64,000 nt of DNA from Zobellia uliginosa (GCF_018860745.1 NZ_JAHKPY010000002.1:248001-312000); one strand, 5' to 3'; shown: positions 8,434-17,227, counted from the stretch's first letter. A program made the numbers and translations. Notes: generated by a model from the letters alone, not told the origin.

Positions 8434-9991
8434 AGCCTAGAGATTTAAACACGTTTTGTAAATCGGTTTTAGACTGTTCTTCTTGTGCTAATAAGTCTTT
8501 CAGTTCAATTTGTAAGCCTTTCATTTTGGTGTCAAAATCAATGTTTTCGTCCCGGTTTACAAATTCTATGTATTTGCTTGGTACTAAAGAGTAGTCCTTT
8601 TTAATTACTTCGTCTTTAGTAGCAGCATAGCAGTATTCAGGTATGTTTTCATAATCTACTTCATTAGTCTGCCACGTATGAAAAGTATTAGCAATATCCT
8701 CAATTTGGGTATTTGAAAATTGTATGTATTTCTTCTCAAAAGGTTCACCTTGTTGACGCAAGTCCATAAATAATATTTGACTTTCGCGAAAGCGGTACTC
8801 ACGGGTTTCCGTCCCTTTGTCTACTTTCTTTTCTGTTTTATTTTTATTTAAAATCCAAAGCGTTACAGAAATATCAGTCGTATAAAACATATTTCTGGGC
8901 AAAATCACAATAGCTTCTACCAAGTTGTTTTCAATGAGTTTTTTACGAATCTTATATTCTTCACCGCCACCAGATAATGCACCATTTGCCAATATAAAAC
9001 CAGCCACACCATTGTCGGATAATTTAGATACCATATTCAAAATCCAACCGTAATTGGCATTAGATTTTGGTGGTACCTCATACCCTTGCCAGCGAGGGTC
9101 GTCTGTAAGTTCGTCTTTACCACGCCAATCTTTTTGGTTAAAAGGTGGGTTAGCCATTATAAAATCGGCTTTGAGATCTGGGTGTTGGTCTGCTCCAAAG
9201 GTATCGGCTGCTTTTTCGCCTAAGTTGGCAGATATACCACGTATGGCGAGATTCATTTTTGCCAGTTTATACGTAGTGTTAGTATATTCTTGCCCATAAA
9301 CAGAAACCTCTTTTTTGTTTCCGTGGTGGTTTTCTATAAACTTAACAGACTGCACAAACATACCTCCAGAACCACAAGCAGGATCATAAATAATACCTTG
9401 GTAAGGTTCTATCATTTCTGCAATGAGGTTTACAATACTCTTAGGTGTATAGAATTCTCCTTTTCCTTTCCCTTCTTTAATAGCAAATTTGGCTAAGAAA
9501 TACTCATAAACTCGCCCAACTATATCGTTCTGTTTATCGGCAATAGTATTTATCTCACTTATTTGGTCAATAAGCGATGCAAGTTTGGTTTTGTCTAATC
9601 CTAATCGTGAAAAATAATTATCTGGCAATGCACCTTTAAGCGCAGGATTGTTCTTTTCAATGTTGTGTAAGGCGGTATCTATTCTTGTAGCATTTGTTCC
9701 AACCTCATCATTCTCAACCTTTGCATATTTCTTTATGTATTCCCAACGAGATTTTTCATTTAAGAAAAAGACATTTTTCATATTGTAGAAATCTTTCATT
9801 TCTACATACTTTTCTTGTCCTTCTTCAATGAGTTCTTTTTTACGTTCTTCAAATTTATCGCTGGCAAATTTTAAGAAGATTAAACCTAGCACAACGTGTT
9901 TGTATTCGCTAGATTCTACGGAGCCTCTAAGCTTGTCACAGGCTTGCCATAGGCTTTCTTCAATCGATTTTTCTTTTACTTGTTTTGCCAT
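8423..9991 (-). CDS. hsdM: Type I restriction-modification N6-adenine methyltransferase (HsdM)
   Basis: A 522-residue methyltransferase subunit that methylates adenine in the HsdS target using S-adenosylmethionine. The N-terminal helical domain (EESLWQACDKLRGSVESSEY) is typical of HsdM. Then come GEFYTPKSIVNLI at about 178-190, the SAM-binding motif DPACGSGG at 203-210, and the catalytic NPPF at 281-284. Length is normal and the frame is clean. The start codon directly follows the stop codon of the small Xre regulator, and the 3' end overlaps hsdS, so the genes are transcribed and probably translated as one unit. Confidence 0.95.
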   Translation of the reverse strand: MAKQVKEKSIEESLWQACDKLRGSVESSEYKHVVLGLIFLKFASDKFEERKKELIEEGQEKYVEMKDFYNMKNVFFLNEKSRWEYIKKYAKVENDEVGTNATRIDTALHNIEKNNPALKGALPDNYFSRLGLDKTKLASLIDQISEINTIADKQNDIVGRVYEYFLAKFAIKEGKGKGEFYTPKSIVNLIAEMIEPYQGIIYDPACGSGGMFVQSVKFIENHHGNKKEVSVYGQEYTNTTYKLAKMNLAIRGISANLGEKAADTFGADQHPDLKADFIMANPPFNQKDWRGKDELTDDPRWQGYEVPPKSNANYGWILNMVSKLSDNGVAGFILANGALSGGGEEYKIRKKLIENNLVEAIVILPRNMFYTTDISVTLWILNKNKTEKKVDKGTETREYRFRESQILFMDLRQQGEPFEKKYIQFSNTQIEDIANTFHTWQTNEVDYENIPEYCYAATKDEVIKKDYSLVPSKYIEFVNRDENIDFDTKMKGLQIELKDLLAQEEQSKTDLQNVFKSLGYDL

Positions 9992-10195
9992 TTATTTCTT
10001 TTCGTTTTTTTCGTCAGTTAAAAGTTCTTTTGCACTTACATTTAGAATTTCAGCGATTTTATATAAAATCTCTAAACTCGGTTGTCTCTTATTTTGAGCG
10101 TAAGAATGTACCATATTGTAACTCTTTCCCAATTGTTCAGCCAACCAGATTTGTTTTATTCCTTTCTGTTCTAAAACCTCTTTTATTCGATTCAT
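9992..10195 (-). CDS. Small Xre-family helix-turn-helix regulator of the hsd operon
   Basis: A 67-residue single-domain HTH_3 protein. KGIKQIWLAEQLGKSYNMVHS forms the helix-turn-helix, followed by the family block RQPSLEILYKIAEILNVS. It resembles controller (C) proteins and small Xre repressors that time expression of restriction genes. It is the first gene of the operon and its stop touches the hsdM start. A 7-bp inverted repeat sits about 50-65 bases upstream of its ATG and is a natural candidate for autoregulation. The role as timing control is inferred from position and size. Confidence 0.85.
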   Translation of the reverse strand: MNRIKEVLEQKGIKQIWLAEQLGKSYNMVHSYAQNKRQPSLEILYKIAEILNVSAKELLTDEKNEKK

Positions 10196-10242
10196 TTTGA
10201 ATTTTTTTAATTCAGTGAACTAATGTACTTAACAATTTTTAA

Positions 10243-10261
10243 ATACTCACTAAATGAGTAT
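10243..10261. promoter_or_regulatory. Inverted repeat, candidate operator for the Xre/hsd operon
   Basis: ATACTCA-CTAAA-TGAGTAT: two perfect 7-base arms around a 5-base spacer, about 50-65 bases upstream of the Xre start. Small Xre and controller proteins bind such dyads upstream of their own gene. Use as an operator is inferred from symmetry and position. I could not find a convincing TAnnTTTG promoter next to it. Confidence 0.55.
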
Positions 10262-10666
10262 AAAAATTATCATTCGGTTTGGGTGAGCGTAGGGTAGAGG
10301 CAAGCTCTTTTTATTTTTTGAGGCACGAAAAAAATGAAATGTGCTTGACTGTGCGGTTGGCTTTTTCGCAGCTTGTGGTTAACAATTGTATAAAGCAACT
10401 ATTCACTTTATATCTCTAATCTCTAGGTAAAAACACACTGATAGCTTTACCCACAAATAAGCTTCTCCTATAGATTCACTCCCTAAATATCACACTAAAA
10501 ATTAAAACACGTTTACAGAAAAGCGTAAGCTTTCGTGTAAGAAATACACTATTCGACAAGATGTAGGAATTTATCGACGTAGAACACTATTATGGTTACT
10601 TTTTTAATGGTAGTCGGTTTTTTGTCAACTCTGTCTAAAAACAGACCTAAGCCCATTTTAAAAATA

Positions 10667-10741
10667 AAATTGCCGCTCTAGGGCATAGTAGGCTCCAAAG
10701 CGGCAATTTAACCTCCGTACCAAAGATTTGGAGGCTTTTTT
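10667..10741. terminator. Double hairpin terminator downstream of the lipoprotein gene
   Basis: The first hairpin has perfect 11-base arms (10667-10677 and 10699-10709, AAATTGCCGCT / AGCGGCAATTT). Read on the minus strand it is followed by TATTTTT, as expected of an intrinsic terminator for the minus-strand gene ending at 10758. The second hairpin (CCTCC at 10712-10716, GGAGG at 10730-10734) is followed by a T-run on the plus strand, although no plus-strand gene feeds into it. Together they insulate the hsd operon from transcription coming from the right. Confidence 0.65.
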
Positions 10742-10757
10742 GTAAGAATAATGGGTG

Positions 10758-11282
10758 TTACAATTCCGTAAGGGTATAGGTAAAGGTAACGTTGGTCTGT
10801 ATGTTCTTCCCTTGGGCATCTGCTATAGAAAATGCATTGGTAAAGGTAAAAGCGGTAGCATCTTCCTTAAAGGTAAGCGGTATGTTGCTTACGTTGCAAG
10901 AGCCCACCAAACTTAATACGTCTCCGATAAGTTGCCAGGTGCCGCCCAAGGCAACTTTGTTTTCGCAATCCGTTGCTCTATTGCCTTGTCTGTAGACATA
11001 GGTGCGGTTGGAGCCAAAAGAGTAATAGGCATCTTTTTGGCAGGCTTCGTATTGCGTAAAAAGGTCTGTGGAGGGGTTATCCGTTTCGTCATCCGTAAGG
11101 TCTATTTCTTGATCGGCGGTCATGGCGGTCAGAACCCAATCTCCGGGGAGTTTTTCTTCGGCTTCAGCCAAAGCACCTGTATGGTCTTCGGGGCATTCTA
11201 TACCATCATCCGTAGAATTACAGGCTATAAACAATTGCGCTAAAAGTAGAGTGGTGCATGCAAAAACAAGTTTTCTTCTCAT
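10758..11282 (-). CDS. Lipocalin-like lipoprotein, function unknown
   Basis: A 174-residue protein with a lipoprotein signal: basic start, hydrophobic stretch TTLLLAQLFIA, then C21. The mature part follows the pattern of Bacteroidetes lipocalin-like/DUF5004-type lipoproteins: LPGDWVLTAM near residue 50, a mid YYSFGSNRTYVY strand, then GGTWQLIGDVLSL, and a final FTYTLTEL strand. Four cysteines in the mature region (after ~60) may pair. Such proteins are secreted and anchored to a membrane by lipid; ligands are unknown. It is a single gene ending at the double hairpin terminator. Confidence 0.75.
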   Translation of the reverse strand: MRRKLVFACTTLLLAQLFIACNSTDDGIECPEDHTGALAEAEEKLPGDWVLTAMTADQEIDLTDDETDNPSTDLFTQYEACQKDAYYSFGSNRTYVYRQGNRATDCENKVALGGTWQLIGDVLSLVGSCNVSNIPLTFKEDATAFTFTNAFSIADAQGKNIQTNVTFTYTLTEL

Positions 11283-11501
11283 TTTAAAATATAGGATTTA
11301 GGTTCTATGGTTAGATGTAAAAAAGGCAAAAGGGTTGCGAGAGGGTAGGAGTTAAATTTCACGGAAATCGTTAAAAACACAGACCTACCAAAGACAACAG
11401 GTTTTTAGATGCATTTTTTTGTCCTCGTTGGTATAGGCTTTAACGGTTCTAAAAAAGGACTTAACTTTAGTGGGTAGTTAGTTGTAACCGCTAAACGAAG
11501 A

Positions 11502-12599
11502 ATGGAAATATCACCTAAAACAAAACGAAATATAGGTCGCGTAATACCTTTTGGGGTCATTTGGCTACTGGTGGGTTGGTTTATTCTTTTTATACAGGAA
11601 GTTGCAAGCGGTAGTCAGAATGTAGACTCCAATGCGGTCATTAGCCTTACGTCTAAAGTTTTTGTTTTTGCCAGTATTTCCGTGGCCTTGTTAGGGCTTT
11701 TGGTTGGTTATGTAGAGATTTTTTGGTTGAACAAGGTGTTTGGTAATCGCAGTCTTGCCAAGGAAATTGCCGCTAAAGTGGGCTTCTATATCCTCTTTTT
11801 TTTGGTGGTGATGCTATTACTTTATCCTATTGCCGCCAGTATAGAGTTAGAGGTTTCACCTTTTCACGAAAGGGTCTGGGAAAAATTTGGGAATTGGGTG
11901 GTAAGCATGGATTTCTATAGTACCATGGGTTCGTTGTTGTTCAGCTTATTTCTATCATTGTTCTATTCAGAGATCAGTGAGAACCTTGGGTATGGCGTAC
12001 TGACCAATTTTTTTACCGGAAAGTACCATAAACCGGTAGAGGAGAAGCGCATATTTATGTTCTTGGACATGAAGTCTTCCACAACCATAGCAGAAAACCT
12101 AGGGCATATAGCCTATTTTGAATTGCTTAAAACCTACTATGCCGATTTCTCCGATGCCATTATCAACAACTATGGTGAGGTTTACCAGTATATTGGCGAT
12201 GAAATCGTTATTTCGTGGGCGTATGAAGACGGGATAAGGAACAACAATTGTTTGCGTTGTTTTTTTGATATGAAAGATAGCTTGGCCCGTAAAGCGGAGC
12301 GGTACCAGAAAGAGTTTGGGGTTACACCCACTTTTAAAGCGGGTCTGCATTACGGAAAAGTTACTACTGGAGAGATAGGGGCGCTTAAAAAAGAGATTAT
12401 TTTTACGGGAGATGTACTCAATACCACGGCCCGCATACAAGGGCTTTGCAATATGTACAAAGTAGATGTATTGGTTTCAAAAGCTCTTATGGACAAACTG
12501 AACCTTCCGCCCAAGTATCATACGGAAGCATTGGGCAGTACGCCCTTACGGGGAAGAGAGGAAACCGTTGAATTGGTTACGATAAGCCGCGCAAATTAA
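11502..12599 (+). CDS. Membrane-bound class III adenylate/guanylate cyclase
   Basis: A 365-residue protein. The N-terminal ~165 residues contain about four hydrophobic helices (around 14-31, 47-69, 90-112, 139-157) and form a membrane domain. The C-terminal half is a class III cyclase domain: FLDMKSST with metal-binding D189, then YQYIGDEIVISW with the second metal aspartate D233. The GDVLNTTARIQ block carries the transition-state Asn and Arg. With all of these present, the enzyme should convert ATP (or GTP) to the cyclic nucleotide. Which base it uses was not settled. It is a monocistronic plus-strand gene, convergent with the DUF808 gene 12 bases away. Confidence 0.88.
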   Translation: MEISPKTKRNIGRVIPFGVIWLLVGWFILFIQEVASGSQNVDSNAVISLTSKVFVFASISVALLGLLVGYVEIFWLNKVFGNRSLAKEIAAKVGFYILFFLVVMLLLYPIAASIELEVSPFHERVWEKFGNWVVSMDFYSTMGSLLFSLFLSLFYSEISENLGYGVLTNFFTGKYHKPVEEKRIFMFLDMKSSTTIAENLGHIAYFELLKTYYADFSDAIINNYGEVYQYIGDEIVISWAYEDGIRNNNCLRCFFDMKDSLARKAERYQKEFGVTPTFKAGLHYGKVTTGEIGALKKEIIFTGDVLNTTARIQGLCNMYKVDVLVSKALMDKLNLPPKYHTEALGSTPLRGREETVELVTISRAN

Positions 12600-12611
12600 A
12601 AGAAGACCGTT

Positions 12612-13490
12612 TTATTTTTTCTTAAACAGACCAATTATTTTCTTTACCGCCATAACTAAAAGAAGTACTACAAAACCAACCCCAAGGCCCACTAAAAATT
12701 CTTTTACAATATCCGGCAGCTGAGGTAAAAGGTCATGGAAGAAATGAATGTTGTGTACAAAAATACCTCCGGCAACTAAGAGGAGCGCGATAGTACCAAT
12801 AACGGAAAGACTTTTTATGACCCACGGTAAGGCACCTACCAAGAATCTACCCACATAATCGGAAAAGCTATTCTCCTGTTCATTAAGGTTAATGAGTTTA
12901 AGACCAAATTCATCCATCCTAACGATCATGGCAACAATACCGTACACACCAACGGTAGCAATTAAGGCTATTAGTGAAACTACGGGTATCTGAATGGATA
13001 AAGGCTCTGCTGCCACGGCGCCCAAAGCAATGATTATAATTTCTACGGATAGGATAAAGTCCGTTACAATAGCAGCTTTTACCCGTTCTTTTTCCAAGGC
13101 CAGAATATCCGCTTCGGTCATTTCTTTGTTTAGCGTTTGGTGTTCCTCATCATGGTGGGGTACAAAAACCTCGTATATTTTTTCGGCACCTTCGTACGCT
13201 AAATAGAGTCCACCTAAGACCAATGCCACAATAATGGCAGAGGGTAGGAGGTAACTGAGCAAAAAGGCAATGGGCAGAATAATCAGTTTATTGATCATAG
13301 ACCCTTTGGAGATGGCCCAAAGCACGGGAATCTCCCTTTTGGACATAAAACCAGAGGCTTTCTCCGCATTTACCGCTAAATCATCACCTAGTATACCTGC
13401 AGTTTTTTTGGCCGTAATTTTACTCATTGCCGCCACATCATCCATAAGGGTGGCAATATCATCTAATAATGCGAAAAATCCGGAGGCCAT
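12612..13490 (-). CDS. DUF808 family (YedI-like) inner membrane protein
   Basis: A 292-residue multi-spanning membrane protein. The N-terminus MASGFFALLDDIATLMDDVA is the hallmark of DUF808, followed by KTAGILGDDLAVNAEKASGF and REIPVLWAISKGS. Five to six hydrophobic segments follow (about 70-92, 140-165, 168-190, 225-250, 265-285), with a charged loop HHDEEHQTLNKE near 114-125. The tail is lysine-rich. The family is widespread but has no established function. The gene is followed downstream by a convergent cyclase gene with only 12 bases between stops, and is preceded by a tiny membrane-protein gene on the same strand 18 bases upstream. Confidence 0.9.
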   Translation of the reverse strand: MASGFFALLDDIATLMDDVAAMSKITAKKTAGILGDDLAVNAEKASGFMSKREIPVLWAISKGSMINKLIILPIAFLLSYLLPSAIIVALVLGGLYLAYEGAEKIYEVFVPHHDEEHQTLNKEMTEADILALEKERVKAAIVTDFILSVEIIIIALGAVAAEPLSIQIPVVSLIALIATVGVYGIVAMIVRMDEFGLKLINLNEQENSFSDYVGRFLVGALPWVIKSLSVIGTIALLLVAGGIFVHNIHFFHDLLPQLPDIVKEFLVGLGVGFVVLLLVMAVKKIIGLFKKK

Positions 13491-13508
13491 AATACAGGGT
13501 GCTTTTGG

Positions 13509-13670
13509 TTAGTTTTTTGTTTTACGCGCTAGAAACCAATTATATATTATTAGGATAACGGCCAGTACCAATAACAAGTGTATGAGCCCACCTAAAATTT
13601 TAAAAATCAAAAATCCTAAAATCCATCCAATAATCAATACGATAATGAGAGTATATGTGAGATATTTCAT
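13509..13670 (-). CDS. Lmo0937-like small membrane protein
   Basis: A 53-residue gene encoding two hydrophobic helices: start MKYLTYTLIIVLIIGWILGF, then a glycine-rich KILGGLIHLLLVLAVILIIY and a basic tail ARKTKN. The spacing, the GGLIHLLLVLAVI block and the length match the Lmo0937 family of tiny membrane proteins. These are often stress-associated in Bacteroidetes and Firmicutes, but of unknown mechanism. The gene lies 18 bases upstream of the DUF808 gene on the same strand and is probably co-transcribed with it. Confidence 0.75.
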   Translation of the reverse strand: MKYLTYTLIIVLIIGWILGFLIFKILGGLIHLLLVLAVILIIYNWFLARKTKN

Positions 13671-13856
13671 AATTAGCGTTCTTTTTAAGAAGTTCTAGCC
13701 CAAAACGGACCTTTTACAGTTGTTTTTTTTAAATCGATATGCAACTGGAACTTATATCTATGGCCTGAAGATACTAGCAGGTTTTTATTCCAATAGCTCT
13801 TATCCGTTTCATTTTTAATGGAAAGCATACGAAACAACCTAAAGGGCAAAACTTAA

Positions 13857-13902
13857 AAAACTGCCCAAGGAATACGGGTATGGCATCCCTTTTTGGCAGT
13901 CT
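13857..13902 (-). terminator. Probable terminator downstream of the GH13 gene
   Basis: On the minus strand ACTGCC pairs with GGCAGT across a ~30-base loop that can itself fold (GGGAT...ATTCC), and the second arm is followed by six T. It lies 25-70 bases past the GH13 stop. The long loop lowers certainty. Confidence 0.45.
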
Positions 13903-13926
13903 TTTTCTCAAAAGAATCCTACTTGT

Positions 13927-15747
13927 TTATTTGGTGTAAATAAGCGCAGCGTAAGCAGGAATGGTTACTTGGCCGGTAAATCGTTTCTCGTCCGTTGGCT
14001 CCTCTACTTTTTCCATGCCTTCTACTTCCAGATCGGTGAAATCTTCATCATAGCCTTTCCATGTGCTGTTGAAACGTAGTTTCCAGTCCGCATCTTCATT
14101 TACGCCAATACCGTATTCCTCAAAATCCTTATCGCTAAAATTCAGGATGACCAGCACCGGTTCATTGTCTTCGCCATCCGTACTGCGTATGTATGCCAGA
14201 ATGTTGTTCTCTTGGTTAAAATGGATAATAGCTACCTGTTGGCCGCGTAGTCCGTTGGTGCGTTCCGCCTTTCCCGTACGTAGCGCTATAAGGTCCGTAG
14301 AAAGTTTGCTAATGCCTTTAAGCTTATCCAATTTTCCCCAATCCAAAGCCTCCGTATCCTGGAAATACTCATCTTCAATAAACTCCTGACCTTGGAACAG
14401 CATAGGAATTCCGGGAGCGGTAAGGGTGAGTACGATACCTAAAATGGCGCGTTTCTTAGCAAACGGACTCTCCGCATCTCCCGGTTGTATTTCTTCGGGA
14501 ACCCTGGCTTTTCCATTGGCCACCTCGTCATGGGATTCCGTATAGATTATTCTTCTAAACGCATCACCGCTATAACTATAGGTAAGGGCATTTACTATTT
14601 CCTGCAGGTCTCTATCCGTATCATTTATATGGGTAAGCACTTCCCGCACGGGATGCACAAAGTTCATATCCCATTGGGAGCCGTAGCCCAAACCACCATA
14701 ATCCGTGTCATCCGTAACCATGTCGTGACCTTTTAGATCTTCGGCAATAGTAAGTACGTGTGGATATTTGGATTGTATTTGCATGTTGATATCCCGCATA
14801 AGGATATTCCCTTCGTTAATTTCGGTATCCATGCCCAAGCCGCCACCCTCAAATCTAATATATGAGGTAGCATCCATACGCAGACCATCGCATCGGTATT
14901 TTTCTATCCAGAACATGGCATTGTCCGCTATGTATTTTCTCACCTCTGGCCTGCCATAATCGGGTCGGGTATCTCCCCAAGGGGTTTCTGAGCGGTAATC
15001 GTTATAAAAATAGATACCGCCTTTATCGTTTTCGCTCCAACCATCAAACTGCCACAGGTCTACGTCAGACGGTCCAAAGTGGTTGTACACCACATCCATA
15101 ATGACCGCAATACCTTGTTTATGGGCCTCTTTTACCAGTTTTGCAAAGCCGTCCGGTCCGCCATAATCCTGTTCAATAGCAAACGGATGCGCGGGATTAT
15201 AGCCCCAAGAAATACCACCGGCAAACTCAGCAACGGGTAATAATTCTATACAGTTAATACCCAGTTTTTTAAGGTAAGGGAGCTTTTCAATAACATCTAT
15301 AAAAGTGCCCACCTGATCTGGTTTTTTTCGGTTGAAAGTCCCCACATGCAATTCATAGATAACGAGTTCGTTCCAATTGGCGATCTTAAAATCGTCATCC
15401 TCCCAATCAAAATCCAGTTTTCTAGCCACGGAATTCCCATTGCTATTCGTAACCTCTACCGCGTACGGGTCGTTACGTTCATATTCCTTTCCGTCATTTA
15501 AAATCAGATATTTATATTCGTCACCCTCCTTACATTTTTCGGTAACACCGGCCCAATAGCCATTTTCTTCGTGCTCTAGCTCTAAATCGTCTCTTTTCCA
15601 ATCGTTAAAATCGCCTATAACAAAAACTTTATCGGCATTGGGTGCCCAAACCCTAAAAGTAGTGGAAGTATCATCTGTTAAGATGGCTCCCATACCTTCG
15701 CTCTTATTTATAATAGTGTCCATAATATGTGTTTTTTTTACAGGCAA
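13927..15747 (-). CDS. GH13 alpha-amylase-family enzyme with N-terminal CBM48 domain
   Basis: A 606-residue cytosolic enzyme (no signal peptide). Residues ~25-110 form a CBM48-type glucan-binding domain (FRVWAPNADKVFVIGDFNDW). The (beta/alpha)8 barrel follows with the four GH13 regions: MDVVYNHFG (217-225), GLRMDAT with nucleophile D292, TIAEDLKG with acid/base E336, and ESHDEVANG with D407. A C-terminal beta domain closes the protein. The layout resembles glycogen branching enzymes and GH13_10-type trehalohydrolases, but I cannot place it in one subfamily. Two starts are possible; MDTIINK at 15723 looks more natural than the upstream MPVKKTH. It stands alone between spacers, so its role in glycogen or maltodextrin use is inferred from family only. 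Confidence 0.88.
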   Translation of the reverse strand: MPVKKTHIMDTIINKSEGMGAILTDDTSTTFRVWAPNADKVFVIGDFNDWKRDDLELEHEENGYWAGVTEKCKEGDEYKYLILNDGKEYERNDPYAVEVTNSNGNSVARKLDFDWEDDDFKIANWNELVIYELHVGTFNRKKPDQVGTFIDVIEKLPYLKKLGINCIELLPVAEFAGGISWGYNPAHPFAIEQDYGGPDGFAKLVKEAHKQGIAVIMDVVYNHFGPSDVDLWQFDGWSENDKGGIYFYNDYRSETPWGDTRPDYGRPEVRKYIADNAMFWIEKYRCDGLRMDATSYIRFEGGGLGMDTEINEGNILMRDINMQIQSKYPHVLTIAEDLKGHDMVTDDTDYGGLGYGSQWDMNFVHPVREVLTHINDTDRDLQEIVNALTYSYSGDAFRRIIYTESHDEVANGKARVPEEIQPGDAESPFAKKRAILGIVLTLTAPGIPMLFQGQEFIEDEYFQDTEALDWGKLDKLKGISKLSTDLIALRTGKAERTNGLRGQQVAIIHFNQENNILAYIRSTDGEDNEPVLVILNFSDKDFEEYGIGVNEDADWKLRFNSTWKGYDEDFTDLEVEGMEKVEEPTDEKRFTGQVTIPAYAALIYTK

Positions 15748-16175
15748 AGGAGCCTATATTCCTTATCATAAAAATACGCTTAAAGTAGTTTCGAACGTAA
15801 AATTCAGGACCTTATAAATAGCCTTAATCATCTAAAAATTAACGCTATAAAGAAATTTTATTACCAGAAGTGGTGAGCTATTTTCAAAATTGAAAAGGAG
15901 TAAATCTGCGGAAGTTATATGAAGCTGTGGGTAATATGAAGAAACGCCTTACAATTAATCCGACACGTGAGTTGCGAAATTCATATTATTAGTTGGCAGA
16001 TAGCGTTTTTAGGGGCTTTATGGCTGTTTTGTATTAAAGAATTTTAATTTTTTATACCGAAATGATAAATTATACTCAATTATCTCTTTTTGTGAATTCC
16101 AAAAAGAATTGGAGGTTATCTTTGAGAATCCCTTTATCACTATATTAAGATATACGGGAACGAAGAATAGCGCGT
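15748..16175. other. Divergent intergenic region between GH13 and response regulator genes
   Basis: These 428 AT-rich bases must hold both promoters. A TATCTTTG box at 16117-16124 fits the flavobacterial -7 consensus for the plus-strand gene. Nothing else was recognised. Confidence 0.4.
16117..16124 (+). promoter_or_regulatory. Candidate flavobacterial -7 box for the response regulator gene
   Basis: TATCTTTG matches the Bacteroidetes primary-sigma -7 consensus TAnnTTTG, about 52 bases upstream of the ATG at 16176. A TTG triplet at 16090-16092 lies 24 bases before it, slightly beyond the usual spacing. This is a sequence match only. Confidence 0.4.
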
Positions 16176-16571
16176 ATGGATTTTGGGCCTCTTATATATA
16201 TTGATGATGATGAAGATGACCGCATGCTGTTTCAAGAAGCGATTGAAGAGCTGTTCCCTAAGTTACCTGTAGAATCGTACGAAAACGGACCTTCTTTCTT
16301 GAAACGCCTTAGTAAGGATATATCTAATTTGCCCAAGCTGATTTTTGTGGATTTGAATATGCCCGTGGTGAGTGGTATGGAATGTTTAAAGCGGATTAGG
16401 ACAAACACTCATTTTGCTAAAATCCCGGTCATTATGTATTCCACATCCAGCAGTAGGGAAGATCATACCAAATGTTTGGATTTAGGGGCGGATATGTTCG
16501 TTACCAAATCCCGGTCTTACGATGAGCTAAAAAAACAGTTGACAGATATTATCAATACCCACCTTTTCTAA
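16176..16571 (+). CDS. Single-domain response regulator (receiver only)
   Basis: A 131-residue CheY-like receiver with no output domain. The acidic pocket is IDDDEDD at 9-15, the phospho-acceptor is D59 in FVDLNMP, the conserved Ser/Thr region is MYSTSSS, and the lysine appears in VTKSRSYDEL. There the usual Lys-Pro is Lys-Ser, a small departure that is also seen in other Bacteroidetes receivers of this type. Such proteins relay phosphate from a kinase to an unknown partner. No kinase gene is adjacent. It ends in a terminator shared with the convergent SYLF gene. Confidence 0.88.
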   Translation: MDFGPLIYIDDDEDDRMLFQEAIEELFPKLPVESYENGPSFLKRLSKDISNLPKLIFVDLNMPVVSGMECLKRIRTNTHFAKIPVIMYSTSSSREDHTKCLDLGADMFVTKSRSYDELKKQLTDIINTHLF

Positions 16572-16635
16572 ATTCATTTAATGCCCGCTTTCAAAACAGG
16601 AAGAAGGCTTTGATTTTTAAAAACGGATATAAAAA

Positions 16636-16661
16636 AAAGCCGGTCGTTAGACCGGCTTTTT
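16636..16661. terminator. Bidirectional intrinsic terminator
   Basis: AAAGCCGGTC-GTTA-GACCGGCTTT: 10-base arms with an A-run before and a T-run after, between two convergent genes (stops at 16571 and 16679). It should stop transcription in both directions. Confidence 0.9.
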
Positions 16662-16678
16662 GTTGCAATAATATGAGT

Positions 16679-17227
16679 TTATTTCTTTTCAATATTCTCC
16701 ATATCCGTGTAGTTGAATTTTTGTCCACCTACAGAAAGGTCAGCCATTAATCCTTTTTTTGGCTTAGCGAATACAACAACACCGTCATTGTAACTTGCGT
16801 TGGCCGCAACACCTTTTTCTAAGGCTACAGCAGTAGCTTCGGCAGAAAATTCAAATTTATCTTGTTTAAATCTTTGTAGTGCCTCGGCAGTTTCAAAGAA
16901 AATAATTTCGGTTAAAGCTTGCCCGCCAGCTTGTAGCCCAACATCTAACTTTTTTAAATCTGCCATACCTACGGGTTTTCCGTTTTCGTAAAGCACACCG
17001 TTACCAGAGGCACCACCAACAATGAGTCCGCCTTCGCCCACATTTGGGAAAACTACGTATCCGGAAGCGTTCTCAAAGAACATATCCAGACCTTCGTTAG
17101 ACTTCATTAATTTAGTTTTGGCCTTTTCGGCATCTACCATTACTCTTTGGTCATCCATGTCCTGTGCGTATGTACCTAAAGTAAAAAGGAGCATTGCTGC
17201 TATTAAAATAGATTTTGTCATTTTCAT
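16679..17227 (-). CDS. Secreted SYLF-domain (Ysc84-like) lipid-binding protein
   Basis: A 182-residue protein with a signal peptide (MKMTKSILIAAMLLFTLGTY, cut near AQ at 21-22). The rest is a SYLF domain: AEKAKTKLMKS, GYVVFPNVGEGGLIVGGASGNG, GQALTEIIFFETAEALQRF, FEFSAEATAVAL and a late FAKPKKGLMADLSVGGQKF. SYLF proteins bind phosphoinositides in eukaryotes; bacterial members are secreted or periplasmic and of unknown role. It is a single gene, convergent with the receiver gene. Confidence 0.9.
   Translation of the reverse strand: MKMTKSILIAAMLLFTLGTYAQDMDDQRVMVDAEKAKTKLMKSNEGLDMFFENASGYVVFPNVGEGGLIVGGASGNGVLYENGKPVGMADLKKLDVGLQAGGQALTEIIFFETAEALQRFKQDKFEFSAEATAVALEKGVAANASYNDGVVVFAKPKKGLMADLSVGGQKFNYTDMENIEKK

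Larger units (their letters stand above)
10196..10757. other. Intergenic region between the hsd operon and the lipoprotein gene
   Basis: These 562 bases lie between the start of the Xre gene and the end of the next minus-strand gene. They hold the inverted repeat at 10243-10261 and, at the right end, two hairpins described separately. The middle (10262-10660) contains no gene I can support. A GC-richer patch near 10350-10375 (GTGCGGTTGGC...) faintly recalls the TAGCGTTGGC repeats beyond hsdR, which could mark the two ends of an acquired island. The similarity is short and not convincing alone. Confidence 0.4.

Noticed and set aside
2000-10375. Possible direct repeats bounding the restriction island (TAGCGTTGGC near 2000-2050 and GCGGTTGGC near 10355)
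   Set aside because: The match is short and imperfect, with no tRNA or integrase nearby, so island ends cannot be claimed.
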